Source: TMED23 sp913054205
GTDB lineage: Bacteria > Pseudomonadota > Alphaproteobacteria > Rhodospirillales > UBA2165
Direction of reading: 5' to 3'
Assembly: GCA_046582495.1 (NCBI GenBank)
Contig: JAYGEG010000040.1
Coordinates: forward strand, 8,686-72,685
DNA length: 64,000 bases
A program made the translations under genes and the position numbers. The notes under the pieces are model-generated. The model was given only the letters and a program-made list of their open reading frames with translations, was not told the origin of the DNA and did not search any database. Below, piece by piece: positions 50,915-60,203 of the stretch; within the stretch, counting starts at the first letter, position 1; the number at the start of each line of letters is the position of its first letter.

Positions 50915-52957
50915 TCAAGTTTGGGAAAGTTCTTCCAGCAAACCTTCCGAAGTTATTTGCGGCAGACCACAGGTTTGACCTCGGCAAACATAGGCGGTTG
51001 GCTGGCTATCGATTTGCGTTTTGCCCTTTGCCGGATGATCGGCGGGCAGTTCGATCTCAGGCGTTAGGCAGGCGAGAATGAGATTGGGATCGCCGCAATT
51101 GATCGCTGTTCTGGCGAGATCAGCACCCTCATTTTCTTTTGCAATAATGACAACCTGTAATCCTGTTGCCAGTGTTTCAAACCCAGCCAGGAGGCTTGGC
51201 ATATTTGCGCCTTGGTTGGGTGTTTTTGCGGTGAAGCCATTGATCAATTGGTCTGCCTGATCGCGGTAATGTGGCACGCCCGTGAGGTAAAACAATCGCG
51301 CCAAATTTTCCGCCATGACGCCATTGCCGGACGGCGTTGCATTATCAAACGCAGTGCGCGTGCGGGCAATTAGGTCATGAGCGTCATTTGGCGAGAGATA
51401 ATATCCGGCCCCTGCGTCATCCCAAAAATGTGCTTTCGAGGTGTCAGCCCAGATTATCGCCTGATCGAGATAGGCCTGACTTCCCGTGACCTGATAAAGC
51501 TGCAGCGCCGCTTTGATCATGCAGGCATAATCGTCGAGCATATCAGCTGTTTTGGCCTCACCTTTACAAAAGCTATGCTTGAGACGCGGGCCATTGCTCA
51601 TGTCTGACAGAATGAAATCGAAAGCGATTTTGGCGGCGTTGATCCAATCGGGCTCGTCAAAAACAGCGCCGGCATAACTTAGAGCGGCGATCATCAAACC
51701 GTTCCAATCGGCAAGAATTTTATCATCAAGGCCGGGCCGCACCCGATCTTCACGCGCCTGCCATAAAATCTGGCGGCTGGTTTTTAATTTACTTTCGGCG
51801 GCGTCTGATCCGAGATCGAGCGTATTGAGGCGGTTGAGGATATTTGTGTGTTCCCAATTGCCAGACTCCGAGACATCGTAGATGTCTTTAAATTCGGGGG
51901 CATCGCCGCCGAGCAATTGATCAATATCTGTTTCTGACCAGACGTAGAACGCCCCTTCCCGGGATATGCCTTCGGCGTCCGGACTGTCTGCATCGAGTGT
52001 ACCGGCATAGGCGCCGCCTTCCAGGCGAAGTTCCCTGAGCGCCCAATCGATGGTTTCCCGAATTCTGATTTCAAATAAGGGCGATTTCGTTTTTTGCCAA
52101 ACCAAAGTCATCACATAGAGAAGCTGGGCGTTATCGTACAACATCTTCTCAAAATGCGGCGCCAGCCAAATCGCGTCGGTCGAGTAGCGGGCAAAACCGC
52201 CGCCGAGATGATCGTAAATTCCACCTTGGCACATATGGATAAGCGAGGTTGTAACGGCGGCAAGGAATTGATCATTACCGGTTCTAAGATAAGCCCGCCA
52301 CAGCATTTCCTGAAACGACGGCTGCGGAAATTTAGGCGCGCCGGTCATGCCGCCATTTTGAAAATCGACCATTGAGAGCGCTTGCTCAGCCGCGGCATCA
52401 ATTTCAGCGATTGATTGTAGCCCGGTACCCGCTGCTTGAGTTTGGCTAAGATCGGCTTGATTGGCGAGGCCGTTTAATATGGCATCGATGTTGGCGTCTA
52501 CTTTTTCACGCTGATCATGGAAAAGGCTGGAGACCGCGCGCAACACATCGGAGAAGCCCGGATGACCATACCGTGAAGTTGGCGGGAAATAGGTGCCGCC
52601 CCAATAGGGCTTGCCTTCCGGTGTCAGGAACATCGTCAATGGCCAGCCGCCCTGCTGGCCCATCATCGCCAGAGAAGTCATATAAATGCTATCGACATCC
52701 GGGCGCTCTTCTCTGTCCACTTTGATATTGACGTAGAGCTCGTTCATTAAAGCTGCCGTCTCGTCATCTTCAAAGCTCTCATGCGCCATCACATGACACC
52801 AGTGGCATGCGGCATAACCTATTGATAACATTATAGGTTTTCCACTTTCTTTGGCCATTAGGAAAGCCTCGTCACCCCACGATTGCCAATGAACCGGATT
52901 GTCTTTGTGCTGTTTGAGATAAGGGCTGCTTTCCTCACCTAGGCGGTTCGATGTCAC
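50915..52957 (-). CDS. DUF255 thioredoxin-fold protein (YyaL/SSP411 type)
   Basis: 680 residues. NRLGEESSPYLKQHKDNPVHWQSWGDEAFLMAKESGKPIMLSIGYAACHWCHVM is the DUF255 thioredoxin-like domain with a CxxC (CHWC), followed by GGWPLTMFLTPEGKPYWGGTYFPP. The rest is an (alpha/alpha)6 barrel (DHLGGGFARYSTDAIWLAPHFEKMLYDNAQL) as in spermatogenesis-associated protein 20. The family function is unknown. It is divergent from mnmE and lies 31 bases upstream of the broken ogt. Confidence 0.93.
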   Translation of the reverse strand: MTSNRLGEESSPYLKQHKDNPVHWQSWGDEAFLMAKESGKPIMLSIGYAACHWCHVMAHESFEDDETAALMNELYVNIKVDREERPDVDSIYMTSLAMMGQQGGWPLTMFLTPEGKPYWGGTYFPPTSRYGHPGFSDVLRAVSSLFHDQREKVDANIDAILNGLANQADLSQTQAAGTGLQSIAEIDAAAEQALSMVDFQNGGMTGAPKFPQPSFQEMLWRAYLRTGNDQFLAAVTTSLIHMCQGGIYDHLGGGFARYSTDAIWLAPHFEKMLYDNAQLLYVMTLVWQKTKSPLFEIRIRETIDWALRELRLEGGAYAGTLDADSPDAEGISREGAFYVWSETDIDQLLGGDAPEFKDIYDVSESGNWEHTNILNRLNTLDLGSDAAESKLKTSRQILWQAREDRVRPGLDDKILADWNGLMIAALSYAGAVFDEPDWINAAKIAFDFILSDMSNGPRLKHSFCKGEAKTADMLDDYACMIKAALQLYQVTGSQAYLDQAIIWADTSKAHFWDDAGAGYYLSPNDAHDLIARTRTAFDNATPSGNGVMAENLARLFYLTGVPHYRDQADQLINGFTAKTPNQGANMPSLLAGFETLATGLQVVIIAKENEGADLARTAINCGDPNLILACLTPEIELPADHPAKGKTQIDSQPTAYVCRGQTCGLPQITSEGLLEELSQT

Positions 52958-53071
52958 TTGGATCTCCTGCGATACTCTGGAATCGTTTTAATCGATATAA
53001 CAAATAACTGTGAAGGATTAATATAGTCAAACAACGTGACAGGCGAAAGTCATCTGCCTATACCTAGCTTT

Positions 53072-54400
53072 ATGAATAGTCTGCAAGACAATCAAACGAT
53101 ATTTGCTTTGGCCAGCGGCGCCGGGAAGTCAGGCATTGCGGTATTTCGGATATCAGGGCCGTCTGCGACGGATGCGCTTCGGGCAGTTTGCAAAAAACAA
53201 TTGCCTGAACCAAGGCGCGCCACTCGGGTGGAGCTCATTGATCCTAAAACGGAAGAAGTGCTGGATGATGGGCTTGCGCTATATTTTCCAGGGCCAGCGA
53301 GCTTTACCGGCGAGGATGTTGTTGAGCTGCATGTCCATGGTGGCCGGGCTGTCATTGCTGGAATTACCGAAGCCTTGGCGGCAATTGATGATGTGCGTCT
53401 GGCAGAAGCCGGTGAATTTACCCGCCGGGCATTTGATCACGGTAAGTTTGATCTGACCTCTGCTGAAGGTTTGGCCGATCTTATCAACGCGGAGACCGCG
53501 GCGCAACGACGCCAAGCCCAACGCCAGTTGCAAGGTGATCTTGGCCTTATTTACGATGATTGGCGGGAGAGGCTGTTAAAAGCGATGGCTCTGTTTGAAG
53601 CAGAGATAGATTTTTCCGACGAGGATTTACCGCCGGGGCTGCATGAGCAGGTTGCCACCCAAATTGCTGATATCACGGCAGAAATTTCTGAACATCTCGA
53701 CGACAAAGGCCATGGCCAGATTTTACGCGATGGTCTCTATATCGCGATCATCGGTCCGCCAAATGCCGGAAAGTCGAGTTTACTCAACAGATTGTCGCGG
53801 CGCGATGTCGCCATTGTATCGGAACATGCTGGAACGACCCGCGATGTCATTGAGGTTCATCTCGAATTGGAAGGTTATCCGGTTATTTTAGCCGATACCG
53901 CTGGATTGCGTGAGGCTCAGGATGATATTGAAAGTGAAGGCGTTCGCCGCGCCGAGGAACGCGCCGATCAGGCCGATCTAAAATTGGCGGTGTTAGATGG
54001 CGCAACCTGGCCTGATAAAGACAAAAAAACAATGGACCTTATTGATGATGACACGGTAACCGTTATCAATAAATCTGATTTAATGGGCGATGTCACCTCA
54101 GAACATCTTTTGATTTCGGCTGAAACAGGTGACGGTTTTGATACGCTGCTCGAAGTTTTAAAGAGAGAAGTCGGAGAAAGATGCCATTTATCCGCCTCCC
54201 CTGCATTGACGAGAACGCGGCATCGTTCGGCTCTTGAAGACAGTCTTTTAAATTTAAAACGTTTTCCGAATTCACCGGAAACCGAGCTGAAAGCCGAAGA
54301 TTTGCGTTTAGCGGCACGCGCACTTGGACGGATTACTGGCCGCGTTGATGTTGAAGATGTATTGGATATTATCTTTAAAGAATTCTGTATTGGCAAATAA
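53072..54400 (+). CDS. mnmE: tRNA uridine-5-carboxymethylaminomethyl synthesis GTPase MnmE
   Basis: 442 residues from ATG 53072 (MNSLQDNQTIFALASGAGKSGIAVFRISGP matches the family start; GTG 53036 adds a non-conserved tail). The N-terminal folate-binding domain is followed by a central helical domain, the GTPase with GPPNAGKSSLLNRLSRRDVAIVSEHAGTTRDVIEV and DTAGLRE, and the closing FCIGK with its conserved Cys. With MnmG it modifies wobble uridines of tRNAs. Confidence 0.95.
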   Translation: MNSLQDNQTIFALASGAGKSGIAVFRISGPSATDALRAVCKKQLPEPRRATRVELIDPKTEEVLDDGLALYFPGPASFTGEDVVELHVHGGRAVIAGITEALAAIDDVRLAEAGEFTRRAFDHGKFDLTSAEGLADLINAETAAQRRQAQRQLQGDLGLIYDDWRERLLKAMALFEAEIDFSDEDLPPGLHEQVATQIADITAEISEHLDDKGHGQILRDGLYIAIIGPPNAGKSSLLNRLSRRDVAIVSEHAGTTRDVIEVHLELEGYPVILADTAGLREAQDDIESEGVRRAEERADQADLKLAVLDGATWPDKDKKTMDLIDDDTVTVINKSDLMGDVTSEHLLISAETGDGFDTLLEVLKREVGERCHLSASPALTRTRHRSALEDSLLNLKRFPNSPETELKAEDLRLAARALGRITGRVDVEDVLDIIFKEFCIGK

Positions 54401-54419
54401 TCGCTTAAATCGCCAATAA

Positions 54420-54435
54420 TGTTTCACGTGAAACA
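54420..54435. other. parS: parS site 1 (between mnmE and mnmG)
   Basis: TGTTTCACGTGAAACA, the full 16-base palindromic ParB-binding consensus, 20 bases after the mnmE stop. A short CA/CT dinucleotide run follows it. Confidence 0.92.
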
Positions 54436-54545
54436 CACACACTCTCTCTCTATGTCTATATAAATGAGTAACACAGCATATTGATTTCGATTCGGGGTAG
54501 TATTTATATAGTTTCAATTACCCGCATATATGTCGATGTCTTCAA

Positions 54546-54574
54546 TTGACTTATTAGGCCAGCCCCCCTACATT
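54546..54574 (+). promoter_or_regulatory. Predicted sigma-70 promoter for mnmG-rsmG-parAB
   Basis: TTGACT (54546-54551), 17-base spacer, TACATT (54569-54574), about 32 bases before the mnmG ATG. Confidence 0.5.
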
Positions 54575-54606
54575 CCCGCGCCTAATGAAAGAGACCCAAT
54601 AACGTT

Positions 54607-56490
54607 ATGAGCGAAGCCGTTTCCATAAACAATAAATTTGATGTCATTGTCGTTGGCGGTGGCCATGCCGGTAGTGAAGCCGCAGCGGCTGCGGCGCGCA
54701 TCGGCGCCCGGACGCTTTTGCTTACCCATAAGTTGGAATCCATCGGTGAGATGTCTTGCAATCCTGCGATTGGCGGCTTGGCAAAAGGTCAGCTGGTGCG
54801 GGAAATTGATGCGCTCGATGGGATCATGGGCAGGGCGATTGATCGCGGCGGCATTCAGTTCCGCATGCTCAACCAAAGCAAAGGCCCGGCCGTCCGAAGC
54901 CCCCGCGCCCAAGCCGATCGCAAACTCTACCGCGAAGCCATATTTGATCTGTTGTCCCATCAAGATAATCTTGAGATGAAGGCCGGCTCTGCCGAAGACC
55001 TCCTGTTCGATGAAAAGGGTCAATTGGTGGGTTTAAAAACCGGCGATGGTGCGGATCTGCACGCGCCCAAAATTATCATCACCACCGGCACGTTTCTGCG
55101 CGGCCTCATTCATATTGGTGAAGTAAAAATTCCAGCTGGCCGGGTACATGAGCAACCCGCCATTGGCCTGTCTTTTACGTTTAAGCGTTTGGGTTTTCGC
55201 TTGGGCCGCCTTAAAACCGGTACGCCGCCACGGATTGACGGCAAAACCATCGACTGGTCTCAGCTGACTGAGCAACCTGGCGACACGCCGCCGGTGCCGT
55301 TTTCCTATTTGACGGATCGGATTACAACGCCGCAGATTTCCTGCTTTATTACGCAGACCACTGCTGCATCGCATCAATTAATCAACGCGAACTTACACCG
55401 GGCACCGATGTATTCTGGTCAGATTGACAGCACCGGTCCCCGCTATTGTCCGTCAATTGAAGATAAGGTCGTGCGCTTTGCCCACCGCGAACGCCATCAG
55501 ATTTTCCTGGAGCCCGAAGGCCTTGATGACGATACGGTTTATCCGAACGGCATTTCAACCTCCCTGCCGAAAGATGTGCAGTTGGACCTGTTGAAAACCA
55601 TCCCGGGCTTGGAAAATGCTCGAATGATTCAGCCGGGCTATGCAATCGAATATGATTTTGTCGACCCTCGGGAACTTCACCCGACCTTAGAGACCCACCG
55701 TGTTCCTGGTCTCTACTTTGCCGGCCAGATAAACGGTACAACCGGTTACGAAGAAGCCGGCGCGCAAGGATTGGTCGCGGGTATCAATGCGGCGCGGGCC
55801 GCTGGTGATCAAGATCCGATCATCATTGATCGGGCCGATGCTTATATTGGTGTGTTAATCGATGACCTCGTCACTCTTGGCACCAGTGAGCCCTATCGCA
55901 TGTTTACGTCCCGAGCCGAATATCGCCTGCAACTTCGGGCCGACAATGCGGATCAGCGTCTGACACCAAAAGGTGTCGAAATTGGCTGCGTTTCGGTGAT
56001 GCGCGAAAAAGCTTTTGCCCAAAAGTCAGCAGAGCTCAATCGAGCAATTGAATTGGCGCAGTCGCTAAACAAGACGCCGAACGAACTGGCCAGCCTTGGG
56101 CTTAAAATAAATCAAGACGGCGTGCGGCGAAATGTCATAGAAATTCTTCGTTATAAAGACATGAACATGAGGCGCATTGCCGAATTTTGGCCAGAGCTAT
56201 CTGGCCTTTCTCCGGCAATTGCCGAGCAGATTGAAATTATGGGACTTTACTCTGGCTATATGGATCGCCAGGAAGCTGATATCCGTGCCTTCAGAAATGA
56301 TGAATCTCTCCTCATTCCAGAGGACATCGACTTTAATGCAATTGGCGGTTTGTCCAATGAAATCCGCTCAAAACTCGAAGAAGCGCGCCCGACGACGCTT
56401 GGTGCTGCGGCGCGAATATCTGGCGTAACTCCTGCAGCATTAACGGCATTGTTGGGATTTGTCCGCCGCCGCGCTAGAAATGCAGCCTAA
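54607..56490 (+). CDS. mnmG: tRNA modification flavoenzyme MnmG (GidA)
   Basis: 627 residues. FDVIVVGGGHAGSEAAAAAARIGARTLLLTHKLESIGEMSCNPAIGGLAKG is the FAD-binding start; GRLKTGTPPRIDGKTIDW and GQINGTTGYEEAGAQGLVAGINAA are the two GidA signatures. The C-terminal helices that bind MnmE end in GVTPAALTALLGFVRRRARNAA. It is the partner of MnmE in wobble-uridine modification and stands in the mnmE-mnmG-rsmG-parA-parB order common near the origin. Confidence 0.97.
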   Translation: MSEAVSINNKFDVIVVGGGHAGSEAAAAAARIGARTLLLTHKLESIGEMSCNPAIGGLAKGQLVREIDALDGIMGRAIDRGGIQFRMLNQSKGPAVRSPRAQADRKLYREAIFDLLSHQDNLEMKAGSAEDLLFDEKGQLVGLKTGDGADLHAPKIIITTGTFLRGLIHIGEVKIPAGRVHEQPAIGLSFTFKRLGFRLGRLKTGTPPRIDGKTIDWSQLTEQPGDTPPVPFSYLTDRITTPQISCFITQTTAASHQLINANLHRAPMYSGQIDSTGPRYCPSIEDKVVRFAHRERHQIFLEPEGLDDDTVYPNGISTSLPKDVQLDLLKTIPGLENARMIQPGYAIEYDFVDPRELHPTLETHRVPGLYFAGQINGTTGYEEAGAQGLVAGINAARAAGDQDPIIIDRADAYIGVLIDDLVTLGTSEPYRMFTSRAEYRLQLRADNADQRLTPKGVEIGCVSVMREKAFAQKSAELNRAIELAQSLNKTPNELASLGLKINQDGVRRNVIEILRYKDMNMRRIAEFWPELSGLSPAIAEQIEIMGLYSGYMDRQEADIRAFRNDESLLIPEDIDFNAIGGLSNEIRSKLEEARPTTLGAAARISGVTPAALTALLGFVRRRARNAA

Positions 56491-56501
56491 AAACGTACGA
56501 A

Positions 56502-56517
56502 TGTTTCACGTGAAACA
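56502..56517. other. parS: parS site 2 (overlapping the rsmG start)
   Basis: TGTTTCACGTGAAACA; its last base is the A of the rsmG ATG at 56517. It lies 12 bases after the mnmG stop. Confidence 0.92.
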
Positions 56518-57179
56518 TGCCCATGCCTAATTCGAAATTATCCCCTATTGAGACATTTTCAGAAACTATCGATGTTTCACGTGAAACACTCGACCGTTTG
56601 GGCATCTATGTTGATCTTCTCCAGAAATGGCAGAAACGTATTAATCTTGTTGGAGCTAAAACGCTCGATGATGTCTGGCACCGTCATATTCTCGATTCAG
56701 CTCAGTTGTTTTCACACATAAAAGACACTAAAGGCCGTCTGCTGGATTTAGGCAGTGGCGCGGGATTCCCAGGATTGGTGCTCTCAATTATGGGCGCGGC
56801 AGAAATAGCCTTGCTCGAATCCAATCAGAAAAAATGTAGCTTTTTGGGAGAGGTTATTCGCCGTACAGCCTGCGATGCTGAGGTTTTTCACGGCCGAATT
56901 GAAGATTATCCCGATAGCAAATCCGCAGATATTATAACCGCCCGCGCCCTGGCACCATTGGATGACTTGCTTAACTTGAGCGTTCCGCTCTTGGCCGATC
57001 ACGGAATCTGCTTGTTTTTAAAGGGCGAGACCTACGAACAAGAATTGACCGAGTGTCAAAAAAGGTGGAATATGAATGTTCAAATTCATCCGTCTCTTAC
57101 AGCTCACAATAATAGTGCGGATGAGGCTTCTCCCGGGGTTTTGATTGAAATAAGGAACCTATCACGCCGTGATGGATAA
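56517..57179 (+). CDS. rsmG: 16S rRNA m7G methyltransferase RsmG (GidB)
   Basis: 220 residues. LQKWQKRINLVGAKTLDDVWHRHILDSAQLF is the GidB N-terminal signature and LLDLGSGAGFPGLVLSI the SAM-binding glycine loop. It methylates G527 of 16S rRNA. A perfect parS site is embedded in codons for DVSRET near the N-terminus, and another ends at the start codon. The next gene, parA, starts inside its last codons. Confidence 0.95.
   Translation: MPMPNSKLSPIETFSETIDVSRETLDRLGIYVDLLQKWQKRINLVGAKTLDDVWHRHILDSAQLFSHIKDTKGRLLDLGSGAGFPGLVLSIMGAAEIALLESNQKKCSFLGEVIRRTACDAEVFHGRIEDYPDSKSADIITARALAPLDDLLNLSVPLLADHGICLFLKGETYEQELTECQKRWNMNVQIHPSLTAHNNSADEASPGVLIEIRNLSRRDG
56573..56588. other. parS: parS site 3 (inside rsmG)
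   Basis: TGTTTCACGTGAAACA inside the rsmG reading frame, where it encodes part of DVSRET. It is 55 bases after site 2. Confidence 0.92.
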
Positions 57180-57993
57180 TAATGCACACACCGATCCCAG
57201 TGAATCGCTCAACCAGCGCCCGCGTATTATTGCGGTTGCCAATCAAAAAGGCGGCGTTGGCAAAACCACCACCACGATAAATTTGGCAACAGCTTTGGCA
57301 GCGGTGCGTAAACGCGTCATGGTATTGGATCTTGATCCACAAGGAAATGCTAGCACGGGGCTTGGAATTGAACAGTCAGAACGTAAGATTAACGCCTATC
57401 ATGTGATGATTGGTGAGGCCTCCTTGGATGAAGCCATTCTCGAAACGGCCATTCCTGGCCTTACCATTGTTTCTTCCGGCGTGGATTTATCTGGCGCTGA
57501 AATTGAGTTGATCGAATTTGAAGATCGCTTGTTCAGATTAAAGACTGCTATAGGCAGCCATCTAGATGGATATGACTATGTTTTGATAGACTGCCCCCCG
57601 GCGTTGGGACTTTTAACTGTAAACGCCTTAAATGCGGCGGATGCTGTTTTGGTGCCGGTGCAATGTGAGTTCTTTGCCTTGGAAGGTGTTAGCCATTTGG
57701 TTAGGACCATCGACCGTATCAAAAAAGCCTATAATCCAGACCTTGAAATCCAGGGTATTGTCCTCACCATGTTTGATTCCCGCAACAATCTATCCGATGC
57801 GGTTGCAGCAGACGTTCGGGAGTTCTTTGGCGATATTGTTTATGACACGGTCATTCCCAGAAATGTCAGAGTGTCGGAAGCGCCCTCCCACGGCAAGCCG
57901 GTATTGCTCTATGATACCGCTTGCGCCGGATCACAAGCCTATATTCATCTGGCGAGCGAAGTTCTGAAACGTGAAAAAATGTTGGCAGCATAA
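57172..57993 (+). CDS. parA: Chromosome partitioning ATPase ParA
   Basis: 273 residues from ATG 57172 (GTG 57169 is adjacent and possible). IIAVANQKGGVGKTTTTINLATALA is the deviant Walker A with both Lys residues, VLDLDPQGNASTGLG the Walker A' segment and YDYVLIDCPPALGLLTVNAL Walker B. It forms ATP-dependent DNA-bound dimers that pull ParB-parS complexes apart. The gene overlaps rsmG and its stop overlaps the parB ATG (TAATG). Confidence 0.96.
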   Translation: MDNNAHTDPSESLNQRPRIIAVANQKGGVGKTTTTINLATALAAVRKRVMVLDLDPQGNASTGLGIEQSERKINAYHVMIGEASLDEAILETAIPGLTIVSSGVDLSGAEIELIEFEDRLFRLKTAIGSHLDGYDYVLIDCPPALGLLTVNALNAADAVLVPVQCEFFALEGVSHLVRTIDRIKKAYNPDLEIQGIVLTMFDSRNNLSDAVAADVREFFGDIVYDTVIPRNVRVSEAPSHGKPVLLYDTACAGSQAYIHLASEVLKREKMLAA

Positions 57994-59165
57994 TGGTCAA
58001 AAAACCCACCAAAAGTAAATTGGGGAAAGGCCTCTCCGCATTGTTGGGGGGCGATGACGCGCCAAGTGTTGCAGGATCATCTAAGGCAGTTGCTGGTGCG
58101 GCGGCTTCATCCGGCGAACAAACCGCGCCAATCGAAAAATTGTATCCCGGCCGCTATCAGCCTCGCCAGATTTTTAGCGATCCCGAGATCGAGGAGCTTG
58201 CAGGGTCAATTCGCGAGCTCGGTATTCTCCAGCCAATATTGGTGCGGTCTCATCCCGATCATCCAGACGGCTATGAAATCATTGCTGGCGAGCGCCGCTG
58301 GCGTGCCGCACAATTGGCTCAGCTTCATGAAGTGCCGATTTTGCTGCGCGATTTTTCTGATGTTGAAGCCCTTGAAATTGGCCTGGTGGAAAACCTGCAG
58401 CGTGAAAATTTATCGGCTCTTGAAGAGGCCGAAGGCTATCAGCGCCTGGTCGATGAGTTCTCCCACACCCAAGAAGTCCTTGCTAAAATTTTGGGTAAAA
58501 GCCGAAGCCATGTTGCCAATATGATGCGGCTTTTAAATCTTCCTGATCCGATCAAAGACATGTTGCAATCAGGAGACCTGACAGCAGGCCATGCCCGGGC
58601 TTTGTTAAACGCAGAGGATCCCGTTGGGCTGGCTAAGAAAGTTGTAAGCCGCGGTTTGAACGTTCGCCAAACTGAGAAGCTTTGCCAAGCGCCAGATACG
58701 GCATCAACTAAAAAAGCTTCTTCCAAGCTTGCGAAAGATGCCAACATCGTCGCGCTTGAACGCGACCTTTCAACATTGCTTGGCTTGACCGTTGATATTG
58801 ATTTCAAAGTATCCGGCGGCAAGCTCACCATCATCTATAAATCTTTGGAGCAGCTTGACGATATTCTTCACCGGCTCAGCGATGGCCGGCATGGTAAGGT
58901 GGGTGCCAATGATCCGAGCGAAATGCCGATCGAGGGAGACCTAGAAGCTGCCGGTCTGGCTGATCTTGCATCGGCTGATGAGGTCTCTGGCGAGGAAAGC
59001 ATAATTCCCGGCAGCGTTGATGATGCCATCGCTCAGCTTGAAGCTGGCGCGCAATTGGATGATGGCGAAGATACCGGCGAAGGTGAAATTGATCTCTCGG
59101 GAGATTTCAATTTGTCAGATGAAGACCTCACCAGCCTCATTGAAGATTTACCCGAAGAAAATTAG
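57993..59165 (+). CDS. parB: Chromosome partitioning CTPase ParB with long acidic C-terminus
   Basis: 390 residues, longer than the usual 280-310. The N-terminal Lys-rich leader (SKLGKGLSALLGG) is the ParA-stimulating region; GRYQPRQIFSDPEIEELAGSIRELGILQPILVR and IIAGERRWRAAQLA form the CTP-binding clamp domain; LAKILGKSRSHVANMMRLLNLP is the helix-turn-helix that binds parS. The dimer domain ends at GGKLTIIYKSLEQLDDILHRL, after which about 100 residues rich in Asp, Glu, Gly and Ala follow, ending LSDEDLTSLIEDLPEEN. Three parS sites lie just upstream. Confidence 0.95.
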   Translation: MVKKPTKSKLGKGLSALLGGDDAPSVAGSSKAVAGAAASSGEQTAPIEKLYPGRYQPRQIFSDPEIEELAGSIRELGILQPILVRSHPDHPDGYEIIAGERRWRAAQLAQLHEVPILLRDFSDVEALEIGLVENLQRENLSALEEAEGYQRLVDEFSHTQEVLAKILGKSRSHVANMMRLLNLPDPIKDMLQSGDLTAGHARALLNAEDPVGLAKKVVSRGLNVRQTEKLCQAPDTASTKKASSKLAKDANIVALERDLSTLLGLTVDIDFKVSGGKLTIIYKSLEQLDDILHRLSDGRHGKVGANDPSEMPIEGDLEAAGLADLASADEVSGEESIIPGSVDDAIAQLEAGAQLDDGEDTGEGEIDLSGDFNLSDEDLTSLIEDLPEEN

Positions 59166-59183
59166 ATATTTCTAATATACAAA

Positions 59184-60203
59184 TTAGTGACGGGCGGCCT
59201 GGGATAGGCTCATCAAGGCGCGACCGCATATTGCCTCCGCAGGCAGGCCTGTTGACTTGCAATTTACTTCAGCCTCAGTCAAAACCGCCAAAGCCCGGTC
59301 GATTTTTTCGCCCGGCCAACGATCTAATTGCCGCTTAAACCGATCCGTAAACAGAAATAAGATCGGCGGCTTTAACGCTTTCACCGCTTGGCCGGATGAC
59401 TGGCCTTTTTTCATATATCCTGAAGCCAGATGAAGGCGTTGATAATGTCGTATTGCCGCCCGCACAACTTGGATCGGCGAGGTCCCTTCCACAAAGGCGC
59501 GGCTGAGATTAGTTTCTAAAGACTCGCGATTGCCATCGGCCACTGCATAAATAATTTCATCAATGGACAGAGCGCCATTGTCACCGACGGCAGCTATGGC
59601 ATCGTCCAACAGGATGTCAGTTTGATCGCCGGCATAGGTGACGAGCTTTTCTAATTCTCTTCGGGAGACCATCCGGTCCGAGCCCAGATTATTGATGAGA
59701 TAATTCTTGGCTTCTGAGTTTATCGTTTTTTGGTGGTCCCGCATGACTGTGTCGATCAGTGAGGCAAGCGCTGACAGATTATCTGAATAGCATGCGATGG
59801 CGCCGGCGTTGTCGCTTTTCTCCATAAGCTTACGAACAGGTGAGCGCGGTGTTAAATCGCTGGCTTCGAGAATCACAAGTGAACTTTGAACCTCTTCGTC
59901 TAAATATTGTAAAAGCGGTTTTGAAATATCCTCGCCGCCCAGCTTGATTAGAACAACACGCTCACCACCTATGAGCGACTGAGCCGAAGCTTCATCGATC
60001 AAACGAGCTGGATCAGCTTTGATTTCAGTGCCGGTTAGTTCGCTAACCCGAAATGGATCGGACAAATCTTCGACGATGAATTTAGCAAGTGTTTGAACCC
60101 GCTCATGGACGAGGCCTTGATCTGTTCCATAGATGAGGACAGCGCGAATGGAGGGGTCGGGTTGTGTTAGAAAAGCTGCTGTCTTACCTGCGTTAAATTT
60201 CAC
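59184..60203 (-). CDS. holA: DNA polymerase III delta subunit
   Basis: 339 residues. AVLIYGTDQGLVHERVQTLAKFIV is the start of the AAA+-like delta subunit and VSRRELEKLVTYAG the conserved central part; the Walker A is degenerate, as expected for delta. It opens the beta clamp as part of the clamp loader. The start is GTG 60203, overlapping the lptE stop as GTGA. It converges with parB. Confidence 0.92.
   Translation of the reverse strand: MKFNAGKTAAFLTQPDPSIRAVLIYGTDQGLVHERVQTLAKFIVEDLSDPFRVSELTGTEIKADPARLIDEASAQSLIGGERVVLIKLGGEDISKPLLQYLDEEVQSSLVILEASDLTPRSPVRKLMEKSDNAGAIACYSDNLSALASLIDTVMRDHQKTINSEAKNYLINNLGSDRMVSRRELEKLVTYAGDQTDILLDDAIAAVGDNGALSIDEIIYAVADGNRESLETNLSRAFVEGTSPIQVVRAAIRHYQRLHLASGYMKKGQSSGQAVKALKPPILFLFTDRFKRQLDRWPGEKIDRALAVLTEAEVNCKSTGLPAEAICGRALMSLSQAARH

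Noticed and set aside
54432..54452. CA/CT dinucleotide run after parS site 1
   Set aside because: A short simple repeat with no further structure; not a feature by itself.
59165..59184. Bidirectional terminator between parB and holA
   Set aside because: The CTAAT/ATTAG stem is short, AT-only and lacks a T-tract.
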